A DNA stretch of 64,000 nt from Agelas oroides. Taxonomy: Eukaryota; Porifera; Demospongiae; Agelasida; Agelasidae. Position numbers and translations under genes: made by a program. The notes under the pieces are model-generated. The model was not told where the DNA came from and searched no databases. It saw only the letters and a list, made by a program, of their open reading frames with translations. The first letter of the stretch is position 1; each line of letters opens with the position of its first letter. The DNA is taken from contig OX422183.1 in assembly GCA_949130485.1 (NCBI GenBank), forward strand, positions 15,373,812 to 15,437,811, in the 5' to 3' direction. Shown here one piece after another: positions 11,201 to 23,200 of this stretch.

Positions 11201-14200
11201 GGATACAGTTAGCTTATTAATATTCACGAGAAAATATTACCTTCCTTTTCTCCGTGCAGGAACCAGTGTACAGCACGCAATAGAAGCGACATATAACAGT
11301 ACTATGAGTACCTTTTAACCAGTATAGTATTAATTCTTATGTACAGCGTACTAAAGCGAGCGGCGATGACAAAGTTCGTGACTTTTGGCGTCAGATTTTG
11401 TCTTCAGAGAGGATTGCAGGTACAACTTTTCAACACCTACGGGTAATACTCAACTTACTTGAGGGCGGCTCGGAGCAACTTCGTTGCTGTGTGCCAGGGG
11501 AAGCGAGTGACACGCGTTTCTATCCAATTTTCGACCGACCAAGCGACTAAATCTAGGCGTATATCAAAAACCGTAAGTCGTCTCGGCGAAAACTCTTCGA
11601 GCCGCCCTGGATGGAGCAAGCGGTCTCATAAGCTCAGCTACAACGCCAAGTCTGGAGTTGGGATCATCGTTGGGCTGAAGACGGAGAAGTTGCTGTACAT
11701 TGGTGTCCGTAACAAGTATTGCACTGCTTGTAGACAGGGAATTCCCCATGAGCAGCATATGTGCTACAAGAATTGGGACGCATCTTCATCTGAGATGGAG
11801 ACCGATATTATCCTTGAGGGATTTAAGCAGGCTGAGCAGGTCCATGGCGTCCGTTACATGCACTTTGTTGGTGATGTTTACCCCACACTCATTCAGAATG
11901 TGCCTGGATGGGAGCACGCAATTAAAAAACTGGAATGTGCCAACCATGCCTGCAAATGCTACCGTGGGGGACTGGAGAAGCTGGTACAGGAAAATCCCAG
12001 CTATAAGGGCAAAGGGGGTCTTACGGAGAAAATGCGACGAAGGCTAACCAGTGAACCAGTGCTGCCCGATGTGCCATCCGGATGCGCAGCAAGGAGTACG
12101 ACACCAGCCAGGCATTGCAATCACTAGAGAAGGATCTTATCAACGGACCACTCCACTGCTTCGGCCATCATGATCACTGCAGCACTGATTTCTGTTCCAC
12201 TGCTAGGGAGAGGTTGCAGCAGATATTGCCCTCAGGATCTGGGGAGGACAGGGACAGTAGAGATGATGAGGAAGACACTCATGATACTGATCTTATAGGT
12301 TACATACTACAGTATGGTAACTATGCAACTACACCTAAGAAAGAAAACACACATGCTGGCAGGTTACGTGCATGTGCTTACTCAACAGTGCATAAGAACA
12401 GGCGACTTGAATGAGAGCGTGTAACTATGTAAAATTCGAAACCGGGCGGAATTTACCGCGAGTACCAAAAATTGTAACACGTACTGCACAGCTGTGCGTA
12501 GACATAAGTGATAGCGAAAAAAGACATTGAGATCCAGCCAGGATTCGAACCTGGGTCCTCTGAATTCCGGTCAGATGCTCTTACCAACTGAGCCACTGGA
12601 GCTCTGGCATTGCAGCAGAGGATAGATGGCATTTATCCATAGACACTGTTCGATTCTCAGGCTGGATCTTTAGGCTAACTCTAACTCTGCATGAGATACT
12701 TGCTAAGCACATGACCATTATTCTATTTTTATTACGGTTCAATAATTTGCCCTGACCACAGACTTCTATTGGAGTTACATGCTCTTACTCAAGTCGCCCA
12801 TTCTTATGTGCACGAAGCACTTAGCCACTGTCACCAACTAGGCTAGGTATACAGCCACAACACCTGGGCCTAATCAAAAAATACAGTCTTGGCCACTGTT
12901 GCCTTTCTGCTGCTTATAGACACGTGTTTGCTTTCACAAGCAGGCATTACACACTACTCACAGCTCTTGGCTTACTGCATTTACTCAATACTTTTAGGGG
13001 CAATTACCAACCAAGAGAGACTGTGGAGAGAAACAGTTACAGACGATCCTACGACAGAGACAAATTGCCGACGAGGTGGACAAACTCCCACTGAAATCAA
13101 CCGAAAGATGATGCATGACATCCAAGTTCTGCTAAGCAGACTTGTAGCAAAGGCTGGACAGCTACTTGGAAATGTAACGACAAATCTAGCAGAATGCTGG
13201 ATGCATATTAGAATCAAGTTTGACGGGGGAAAGGTCATCAACCGTTCCCAAAGTGGTTCCTGGGAGCATCGCTGCATGGGGGCTGGTTTGCAGCAAAACA
13301 TGGGGAAGGAGTGGGGGCCTGCAGTTTGGTCTAAGATGACCAAATCCTCCCCAAACCCAGTTTTCGTAGATGCAGCAGAACGTTCTGCTAAGAAAGCAGA
13401 AAACGATCGCAAGAGGAAAGCAACAGGTGAGGCAAAGGAACAACGACGACGGAGTAAATGCTCTCGAATTGATAACACGGTGGCAGCTCGTAAGGCTTAT
13501 AGCAGGCATGATGGCATTGTACCAGATGATGTGGCTGATGATGTTTCCCCAGAATTCCTAGATGAAAGTAAAACTAGATTTTACGAAACGGAGGTGGTCA
13601 TCACCCAAGTGGAAGCTGAAGGACTTGAAAGACGTACATGGAAGCAGGCTGAGAGCGAGGAGTGGAAAAGCGAGAGGAGAAAATGACTGACTGCATCTAG
13701 AGTGGGAGGGATTGCCAAGATGCGGAAGACCACAAAAAGAAGCAAGACAGAACAAGATTTATTATACAGTACATTTAGAGGCAACGAGGCCACACGCTAT
13801 GGCATGGAAATGGAAAGAATAGCACAACAGGAATACACTACTCACCAACAGCAATCAGGTCATTCTGGCTTGGTGGTAGAGAAGTGTGGGCTGTTTGTCT
13901 CTCCTGAGAATCCTTGGCTGGCAGCAAGCCCAGACGGCATGGTACACGACCCCTGTGATTCCTCCCAACCGTTGGGACTAGTGGAGATCAAGAATCCACA
14001 TAGTGTACATCACATGACTCTGAGTGAGGCCTGTGGCAGCTCAACATTCTGTCTAGAACAGCAGGAAAGAGATGGACAAGTAATGTGCAGGCTGAAGCGA
14101 CGTCACAACTACTACTACCAAATACAGTGTCAGCTGTACTGCGTGGACAGAGAGTGGTGTGACTTTGTTTTGAGGACAGACAAAGACCTACACATTGAAC

Positions 14201-17200
14201 GGATTTACAGGGACAGGACATGGTTGGAGCAACAGCTACCAAAGCTCAATACATTTTATTTCAATGCTCTATTGCCTGAGCTCGCATGCCCTCGAAATGG
14301 AAAGGGGGAGATTAGGGAACCACCAAGCAACTGATACTGGTGCCCATTTCTTTAGTACAGTAGTAAGCCTGCTTTGTTACTTAGTAGACTCTTTTGTTTT
14401 GTACTATTGGTGACTTATGATTGATTATTTGTGTCCTACCACACGACAACATACCTGCCGGGGTGCTGTTCAGTCTCCCATCCTGGTCCTCAGTGTGGTT
14501 GTGGTGGCTCTCTTGGCAAGTTGCACTATTCTAGATCTTGTAGACAGCAGGGTTAGGCCAGTACACCGAGATCTACGTGTTGTAGTCTGTCTTTGCCGCG
14601 TTTGCGCTGCTACTGCGTAAACCAATGATATTCGGGTCTCAATACTTTCACGTCGTTTCATGCCCCCTCACGTGATATGTGTGGGTGGAGCATGCATTGC
14701 GCATGCGTAGTGTAGTATGACACTTGTATGACAGTTGTAATGGTTAGGGCTCAGTATACAGGTTAGGGTTAAGGTTAGGGCTAGGGACAGGAAATGGTTT
14801 CATTCCTTCTTTTTTTTCTGCTTTAAAAAGTGACGAACACCATGCGATGCCACTTGTGGCGTAAGTGTGACGTAATGCGGCTTTCACCCTGCACCTGGGT
14901 CATGTGACAGGGGACATGAAACGACGTGAAAGTAATGAGACCCGATGATATTCACGTGATCGCGGAAGGTTTCACGTTATGAAAACTGTATCCCGTAACC
15001 TTAAATAAGCTTTTAGCGTGTTTGTGGTGAAGTTATACAGCTTTTGTTTAAGCATTGCGCGCGTCGGCGCCATCCCTACATAGAGCTGATAAAAGTTTGC
15101 ACAACTGTGTGAAATTAGGGTTTAGATACTCTTACAGAACTTGTAAAAAGTTGCAAGTCAAGGTAGTCAAATATTCTGGTAAGCAACAACAAAAATACAC
15201 TCTGGCACGTGACCTGCTATAGTGCACCTGAACATATACACAAATGATAAGCTATCAATACACAATCAACTATTATATCCACGCTACTATAGTTAGAGTC
15301 ACAGTTTGGCTGATAGTGCCTTTGGGCCAGTTTCAGTTGCTAGATCCCCGCAGAAGTAGAAATACAGCTACTGAAGGGATCTATAGACAAAGTGATCACT
15401 AAAGAAAAAATAGTTTTAAGAGTTTCACCACCTATGTAGAATTAGAGTATATACTAGCTGTCCTCCCACTGGTAGGTGACACACATGCAGACAATGCAGA
15501 GCCTAGCAACAGCCATGTGCTTGTCACCCTGTGGGCGCGGTAAGCACTTGTTCACATTCCAAACTGCCTTCAGCGCCAGGAATACAACCTCTACAAGATG
15601 AGAGTAGCATTTCCAAACCCATTTGAGGAGAGAAATAGCCAGTACCTTTCTAAATGTAGCAAACTAGTCCGTACTAGAAGCAGCTTTAAATACAGAAACA
15701 AGAAATATGTATGTTGCTGTGAGCATCACATGCAAGTACCTTCAACTTGAGTGTTCAAAATGTGTCTTCAGAGAGTGAAGCAAATTTGGGGGCTGGCCAA
15801 TATAGATAAGGATGATTTGACAGCAGGAGACCACTATCTGTCAATCAAAGAGTGGTATATTTGAGGCAAAGGGTGCCTGAGTAGCTGGGGTAGTAGACAA
15901 GTTGCCTGGTCGTTTGTTACAGTTTGGAAGTATTAACCCACTCTCTGAAAAGATCTTCTATATATTCACTACTACAGCATACAGTTAGATAAGATGGAAA
16001 TATATGCTGGCTGGCTACACATAAATATATGCCAACATACCATCTCATACAGAGATACTGCATTAGCAATACTTTCTGAGAAGGATGGTCTCATGGCTCT
16101 GAAGATTCCCACTCGGAACAAGAATCGTACGCCTCTACACCTGATGGTTAAAGAGATGCCAGGTGAGACTGTATCTCATGCTAAAGATCTAAATTCTCTT
16201 CCATACCCATGCAAGTGTGGGTACTACATATGTGTTGAATAGCCATGCTATTTACATTAGTCTGGTACAATTAGTGGATCGAGCTTACTTGTGGTCTTTG
16301 TACAATAAGACAGGTGCATTCCATTTTGGATTCTTCACTTGCATGTCAAAGATTTCACATGGTTTTGAGCAAACTCATCTTAGAGTGCAATACCATTTGA
16401 ATTTGCCTTGGAAATAGCCATGTGAAAGACCAGGATGGTTCTCAGTTTTGGTGCCATACTTTTGTGTACTTATAACCTGTAGACCTTGCAGAGTATGTGC
16501 TGAATAAATGCATTACACAAGAACAGAAAGGCAGCCATACTGAAACAGAAAATCAACCAGTCAAGTTCAACTTCGATTTCCTGGAAGACGAAATCCCTCA
16601 TGACCACATTCTTGTATGGATGGTAAGTAATTAAAATAACAAGGTGTGTATATACTATTGACAATTGTTATCTCATATGTAAGGTTTCCCAGATGTCTAA
16701 CTGTAACTTAGAAATGTATAACCTGGATGCCTCCACAACTACAATGAAGCCATGCATATACTTGCAGAAGCAGAAGTATGAATGTTAGTGTTCTGATAAG
16801 TGTAGAGGAGCACCCCAATCTTTTCAAAAAGTGAAACATGTTAATAAATACAGGTAGACCAGCCAGCCTACTCACAGAATGTAGAAGAAAGCAGAACTAC
16901 GTAGCTTTTTTATCCAGCAGGACAGATAAGTCAGGCCCTTCTGCTAGCAGGTGTACATACTAAGATATATGATGCCATATCCCTGCTTTCGTGAAAGTTG
17001 TCTTAAGTAAGAATGGTTCTTGGAACAAATAAACTAGACAACTAGGCTGTATTCTAATAGAGAGCTGAAATTTTTGTGATACAGTTATGTACCTCTGCAC
17101 TAGACGAACTGTGAAATCAGCAGTGCATTTACTTCTTGCTCAGCCTTGCCCAGGAATGATGAAGGACTTGCTGCAGCATTAGCCCAAAGCTACTTTAAGG

Positions 17201-20200
17201 CATGGCTCAATAATTTCCATGAAAAAGACACCTTCATGTGCAGGGATACATGAAGGTCACAGATTCTTACTTAAAACAAGAAGAACAGGGCCTTAATACA
17301 CGAGATTCTGGAAAGGTCAAAGTAGACTGTGTCTATGGGTATGCTCTAAGTAGTCGGTAAAATCTAACCTTCATGCAGCTACCTGATTACACTTAGACTA
17401 TTCTTGCTGATCCTACACACAACCCTTATACTCACTGCACAATTTGATGACTTGAATCAAAAATCAAGATTTAATTGCTGAAAATTCTGTCACTGTCATC
17501 TGTGTGTATCTGCTAGTGACTTCTCGGTGTGTCTTTTGCAGTTACCGAACAGGCCGAGAGTCTGCATGGCACTAAGACTACATGTCTATGTTCTGTATAA
17601 ATATTGTGCCAACTTGATCTGACTTTCTACATGACCATTTTAGAAAGAGCACAAAAGGTTGCAACTTCTTCAACACCCACTGGTGGAGAACTTCCTTTTT
17701 CAAAACTTTTGGTTAAAGGTTTTTCCATTTCTCCTACTCAACCTGATGTTCTACTTGATTTTCCTGGTTGCGCTCAACAGCTTTGCTCTGGTAGTGCCCA
17801 GACCTGGACCAGACAGTGAAACATGTAAGATTTCAGAGCTACTATTACTTTGCTTACATACTCCACATATGCTGTACTTTGAGCTTAGAACATAGCTACT
17901 CTGTTGTTAGCCTCATTTCAATTTAATCTCCTGCATTGCGATGGTACACAGACATGAAAAAGTGATGAAAAATCTATTACCATCAGCAAAAAAAAATTAC
18001 AAAGTATTCCATGAGCTGGGTGAATACACTCTGTTTTGTGCATTACATTTACATTTTTAAATAGTTGTGAGTAGCCTCATTTGCAGGCATTCCCGGCTTC
18101 CAGTTTACCACGTGCGAAAACAAATAGAGAAGGCCCGGTGAATCTTAACATCTGATTCACAGCCCATCAAGTGTCACAGTTTCTAGACACAGAGGTATAT
18201 GCACAGCTATATAGTAAAGCTAGACATGGTCCAATGGAAAGGTATGTAGGTCTTACCATACCCATGTTTGAACTATCACTACTGCATGCATGATACAAGC
18301 ACTGCAACTTCAACAGTACTATTCTTTTCACTCTGTTAGCCAAACTTTGTCACCACTAGCCTCGTCCCCAGGCTCGTTTCCTATTCCGCACGAAAGAGCT
18401 TGGTAACATTGGGGGGTTCAAACCATTGACTTCCGGCAGCTCAAGCTGGGCACCTCCAATCAGATTGCAGAACGAAATCACGTGGATGTGTGACTCTCTA
18501 TATAAAGGCGTGGTGAACAAAAATCACCCAGCCAAAGACAAACAAGGAGTTGTAGGACTGCTAAAAATGTGTTAGCTATTTTAGTGTTTAACGGTGGCCT
18601 ACGAAATGACAACGGCATCGAGGAAACATGATATTTCTGTTCGCTGTGTTCTAGCACTAGTAAGTGTCTCGAATTCAGAGTTTAGCAAGCTCAGAAGTAT
18701 GGCCAGCTTTTTGCTTACTACAGCATATTGTCGCTCAAGATGCAATGTGTTCAGAATATCACAAGAGAAAAGAACAACCAAGACAGCTGGTAAGGCTAGA
18801 AATTTACATTAGTAAAATTGTAAGTTTACCTGCTTTGTAGACTTCATGTTGCAATGGGGTGAGTATCAAGTCTTAAATGTCTCACCTGATAGCTTCGAAG
18901 GCTTTGTGCTGCTTTTCTCTGTCTTTTTCCCCAACTAAATCTTTTGGAAGAACTTTGCGCACGTGGCCTTGCAATAATCACATGATAATTTCAAGAATGG
19001 GGTGTGTAAATCACATGAATGATGACATGGCAGAAGTAAACAGCTTTGACCCCCAATGTTACCAGGCTCTTTCCTCTGCGAGAAAGAGCCTGGGCACGAG
19101 GCTATGTCACCACTGGAATTCCATGGGTACCACCTGGCAACCCTTCAGAGCCATGCTAGGTTATGGCTTTGCATAGGTCTCTATTTGCACTCGTTCCATC
19201 ATTGGTCGGTCTTTCCCAGTTTATCTATTTGTAAAAGGCATGAGATTTGTGATTTATGTGCCTTGAATTATGTGGTAGGAAACCCCAAACCTTCTCCCTC
19301 CATTTTTGCACACTGTAAGTAATCAAAAACTGGAGGCATGGGAATGAGTCTAGGTATAAAGATATTTGTACCATGCTTATGAGCTGTGTTACCTGATAAT
19401 TATTCATTTCTTTACAGGTGCTACTTCTAGGTGCCAAGGTGAGTTCTTCTACACATTTTAGTATGTTACTATAGTAATAGTCATGGGCATCAAGAATCTC
19501 CTAGAGCATAGGAAGTGGCAGAAGCCAACCAAGAGTTGTTTGTCGCTTGCAGTACGGAAAAGCCATGGAGAGCCTGGTATCTTTTCTCACGTGAGCATGA
19601 CGTAATCGGAAAATGGCAAAATTTTGCACAACTCACAGGCTGCGTTTCGCATATTTTAAACCGACTACACGCTCAACGCTTGGTGTGTAAGACAGTCGCC
19701 TCCTGCTAGCTAGATACGTGTGGTGGTACCTTGGCTCTTTTCACTGTTCTAGGCCCATTGCGCCCACGCACAATTAAACCCTTTCTACCATCCTTTCTAT
19801 CCTGACGTCACTCACGTGAGAAAAGATACCAGGCCCTCTCCCGCTTTACCGTACTAATAAGCGATGGAAAGCTGGGCGGGGCCTGGGAACGAGGGTAGCT
19901 GTAGGTAGCTCAGTTGCTTGATTGATTTGCTCACTTTACTGTGCATGTAGCTGAGCTCTTTCAACAGTGACAGTGAATACTAACGAAGTTTCTTTTACTG
20001 TGTGTGAAAAAATGTATTTTAGCTAAATTACATGTAGGAGCATGATTAACCCCATCCATAACCAAATAGTGGTCAAGTAAGTTACCAGGGCAGGAGGCTA
20101 TTACTATTATACCATTATACTATAGCTAAATGAAATACTGCAATCTGATTGGTAGTATAAATCACTTATACCACCTGTAAATTGAACTTATACCACCTGT

Positions 20201-23200
20201 GATATCCATAGATAGTATAGAGATAGTAACTGAAATTGCAGTTTAATACCATGAAGCGCTACAAATATAGCCACCAGCTCTCATACAGTTTCCGTACACA
20301 AAGCGCTAAGCTCGTTAGCGTGTATGACAATGGCTGCAGTCTGAAGACATAGCTTCGGATAGAAAGCGTTTGGCTCGACAGCGGTGGTCTCGAACTTAAC
20401 GGGTTCACACGGAGTTTGCCTACAGTTTCAATGGGAGCCATAGGTAGCTACTATTCAAGAAAGCACTAGTACTCGCTCAACACAACACTCACCAGAAAGT
20501 TCACAATGTCGTGGGGCGGGACATTTCGGTCTCATTCTCAGGCGCTCTGAATTTGAATTCCAATCACTAGCGAGCGTTGCCGAGCAAGTACAAAGTTGAA
20601 TCGTTGCAAGGTAAGCAGTCAGCAAACAGCTTGAAAGTGAGCTCGTTCATTCAGAATTTGAACTGTAGCCATTGCTAGGCAGTTTTGTTGCTAAGGAGAG
20701 AAATGCACGCAGTTTTGTTGCCAAGGAGAGAAACGATTTGATTGGCTATAGTATAAATACCTTATACGATGAAACCCTCGGGGCCTACGGGATTTAGATC
20801 CCCTTGGAAACCATAAACACCCTTGCGCTTCGCGCATTTATATAGGTTTCCAGGGCATCTAAATCCCGTAGACCCCTCGGTTTCATCATATAACCTATAT
20901 TTATTCATCAATGGCAAATATGTGACCCGCTGAGCGAAAACCCGGCACTTCCCGCAAATATTGAACTCAAGTTAGAGGCGATTTTATCTGTACAGGTCGT
21001 TTTCCAGCTAAACTCAGTTATTGCAACAACATGTCACAGGGGGCTTGCACTGTATCATACTGAATTATGAAGCCTGGCTCTGCTACTGTAACGATGATAT
21101 AAGCTCGAACTCACAGGCAGGTCAGCGAAATATGGGAACGTGTTGCTATGGACAGCTGGCACACGTTCTTCACAAAACACGATTTTGTTCTGTATACGGT
21201 TGTCTTTCTGTCTATGGACGCAATGTAAGCCCCTGCTTTCACAACTGCTTTCTTTCCCAACTGTGTTTGCCGACTTTCAAGCTGCTTTTTTACGTAACAC
21301 GATAGTATACGGAGACATTAAAATTTACTGTAGCAATGTAAGAACATTGTGTTTTCTCAAAAAGTTGCATTCCGCGTCCGCGATGCTTTTCGCTTCGCAA
21401 CTCGGGAACCAAGCAATCGATCAATCGCTACCATTTTTTCACTGTCGCACAATTAAACATCGATATACCAATTTCCGGTCTTATCTCGATTTTCATAAAA
21501 TGCGGGATGTGCCAGTTTTACGCTCAGCGGGTCACATATAGTTTGGCTCCCACTACAGAAAAACACAAACTATAAACATCTGTGGAGTAGGCACTCTGAT
21601 GTTTTAGGGAAGGAGACAACTTTTCAGTTTGCTACGTTCACAAATCGACATGCAAATCAGCAGTATCAACTCTATTCAGAGTGTGTAAACTAATTGTTCA
21701 ATAGTGGAAATAATGGCTACGGAAGCGGGCCCCTCAAAATGGTACAGGGTGGGGTGAGAAGCTGTTATGCAACAAATAGTGGCCTAACTCAGTGCACGAA
21801 ATACATGTGCTCATGTACTCCACTCATTGAGTTGTTTGTTGCTTGGATCATGAATGTGCTAATATACTGTGCCTGCGATCATGTGTTTGTATCTTATATG
21901 CATGTGCAATAAATTTCTCTGCATCTACTTCCATTGACCTGGTAACATAATTATTCTAAATGGCTCAGAGAATGGCCAGGTACGTAAAGTGCTGACCAAT
22001 ATAATATTATCATTTAAATCCACAAAATCACCTACCCATGATACTGTCATGTATGAGAGGTAGCTAAGTGCAAGTACTGCCATTGATCAGACACAGTCTG
22101 CTATTTCACTATCATTTTCTTAGACAGGTTCTTCTGACAATCTTCTACTTAGCTAAAAAGAGCTATAACAATCAAATATTTTACACAAGGACCACCATAC
22201 TTGATCCTTAGCATCCTCTTTTAAAGTTATATGGTTAACCTAATGATTTCCACCATAACGAGTTGGCTAGATTTTAGTTTTTAAATATTCCTTATTAATG
22301 CCTCATTTAGGTCACGCTGAAGGTGATTGGAAATTTCTAGCTGCAACAGCCATTTTTCTGTACATGCTTTCACTCATTGGATTTATGGTGGAAGTGTTTC
22401 AGTTTTGGATGAGAGGCTGGAGGTATTTCAACGATTCTGACAACTACTTCCAATTGGCTTTATACACTTTGACCATCATCTTCATCCATGGCTTTCATAA
22501 TGAGTGCTGGTGCTCTACTCATGGGCAGTGGCAGATAGGAGTCTCTGCAGTTTTCCTCTCCTGGTTCAACTTCATTTTTGCCTTCAAATACATGCCCTAC
22601 ACTGATATTCCAATCAACATGTTCTCTAGCATCTTTTTCAGATTCTTGAAGACAATCTATCTAAAAATAGGGCTGATATTGGTCTCTGGTGTACCCTTCT
22701 ACATGGTCTTTTTCCAAACTAGGGTGAGTATAGCAACAGACTATTGACCTCAGTGTTATTTCCAGGCCACTCCATATCTAAAATCCAAGAAGTGTGGCCT
22801 GGGAATGAAAGTATGTTAACTAAGGACATTCATCAATTCAGCATAATGATGTGTGTGTACCTGCATATATATATATATATGCTCCATCGGTATACTTAGC
22901 TAGCAATTCTATATTTTATCTACAGGAATTAGGAAGCCTCCTTACATTTGAATCTCTCAGTCATGCTGTATCTGGGATCTTTCATGAGTTAGCCAAGGAA
23001 TTGGGTATTGAAGCCAGCACCAACCAGGACACTCTCCTCTCCAGTCCAGCTACCTATCTTGTGTTCATCACTTTTCTGTTTTTACTCATCAAGTATTTGG
23101 TTAGTTTCTGTTCTGTCTGGATCACAGTTTTGGTATGATCACCAAACTGTAGGGTTTTCACAAACGTATAATATAGCAGAGCATCATTGTTATTTGCATA

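Larger units (their letters stand above)
11194..15000 (+). mobile_element. TTAA-flanked DNA transposon carrying a MULE-like/YqaJ gene
   Basis: The element starts GGTTACGGGATACAGTT and ends with the inverse AACTGTATCCCGTAACC; both ends are bordered by TTAA (11,190-11,193 and 15,001-15,004). It is 3,807 bp long. It contains one broken gene in two parts (11,459-12,414 and 12,889-14,334), an inserted MITE with a tRNA-like unit, and another MITE at 14,633-14,944. TTAA duplications are known for piggyBac and Kolobok transposons. The coded protein looks like the metazoan Mutator-like family, so ends and enzyme point to different superfamilies by textbook rules. Confidence 0.8.

Noticed and set aside
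12981..13478. 165-residue minus-strand frame
   Set aside because: It is the antisense of the conserved transposase C-half, whose plus strand carries the recognisable domain.
21140..21541. 133-residue frame as a gene
   Set aside because: It spans the right part of a TA-flanked MITE; composition is not protein-like and no motif is recognised.
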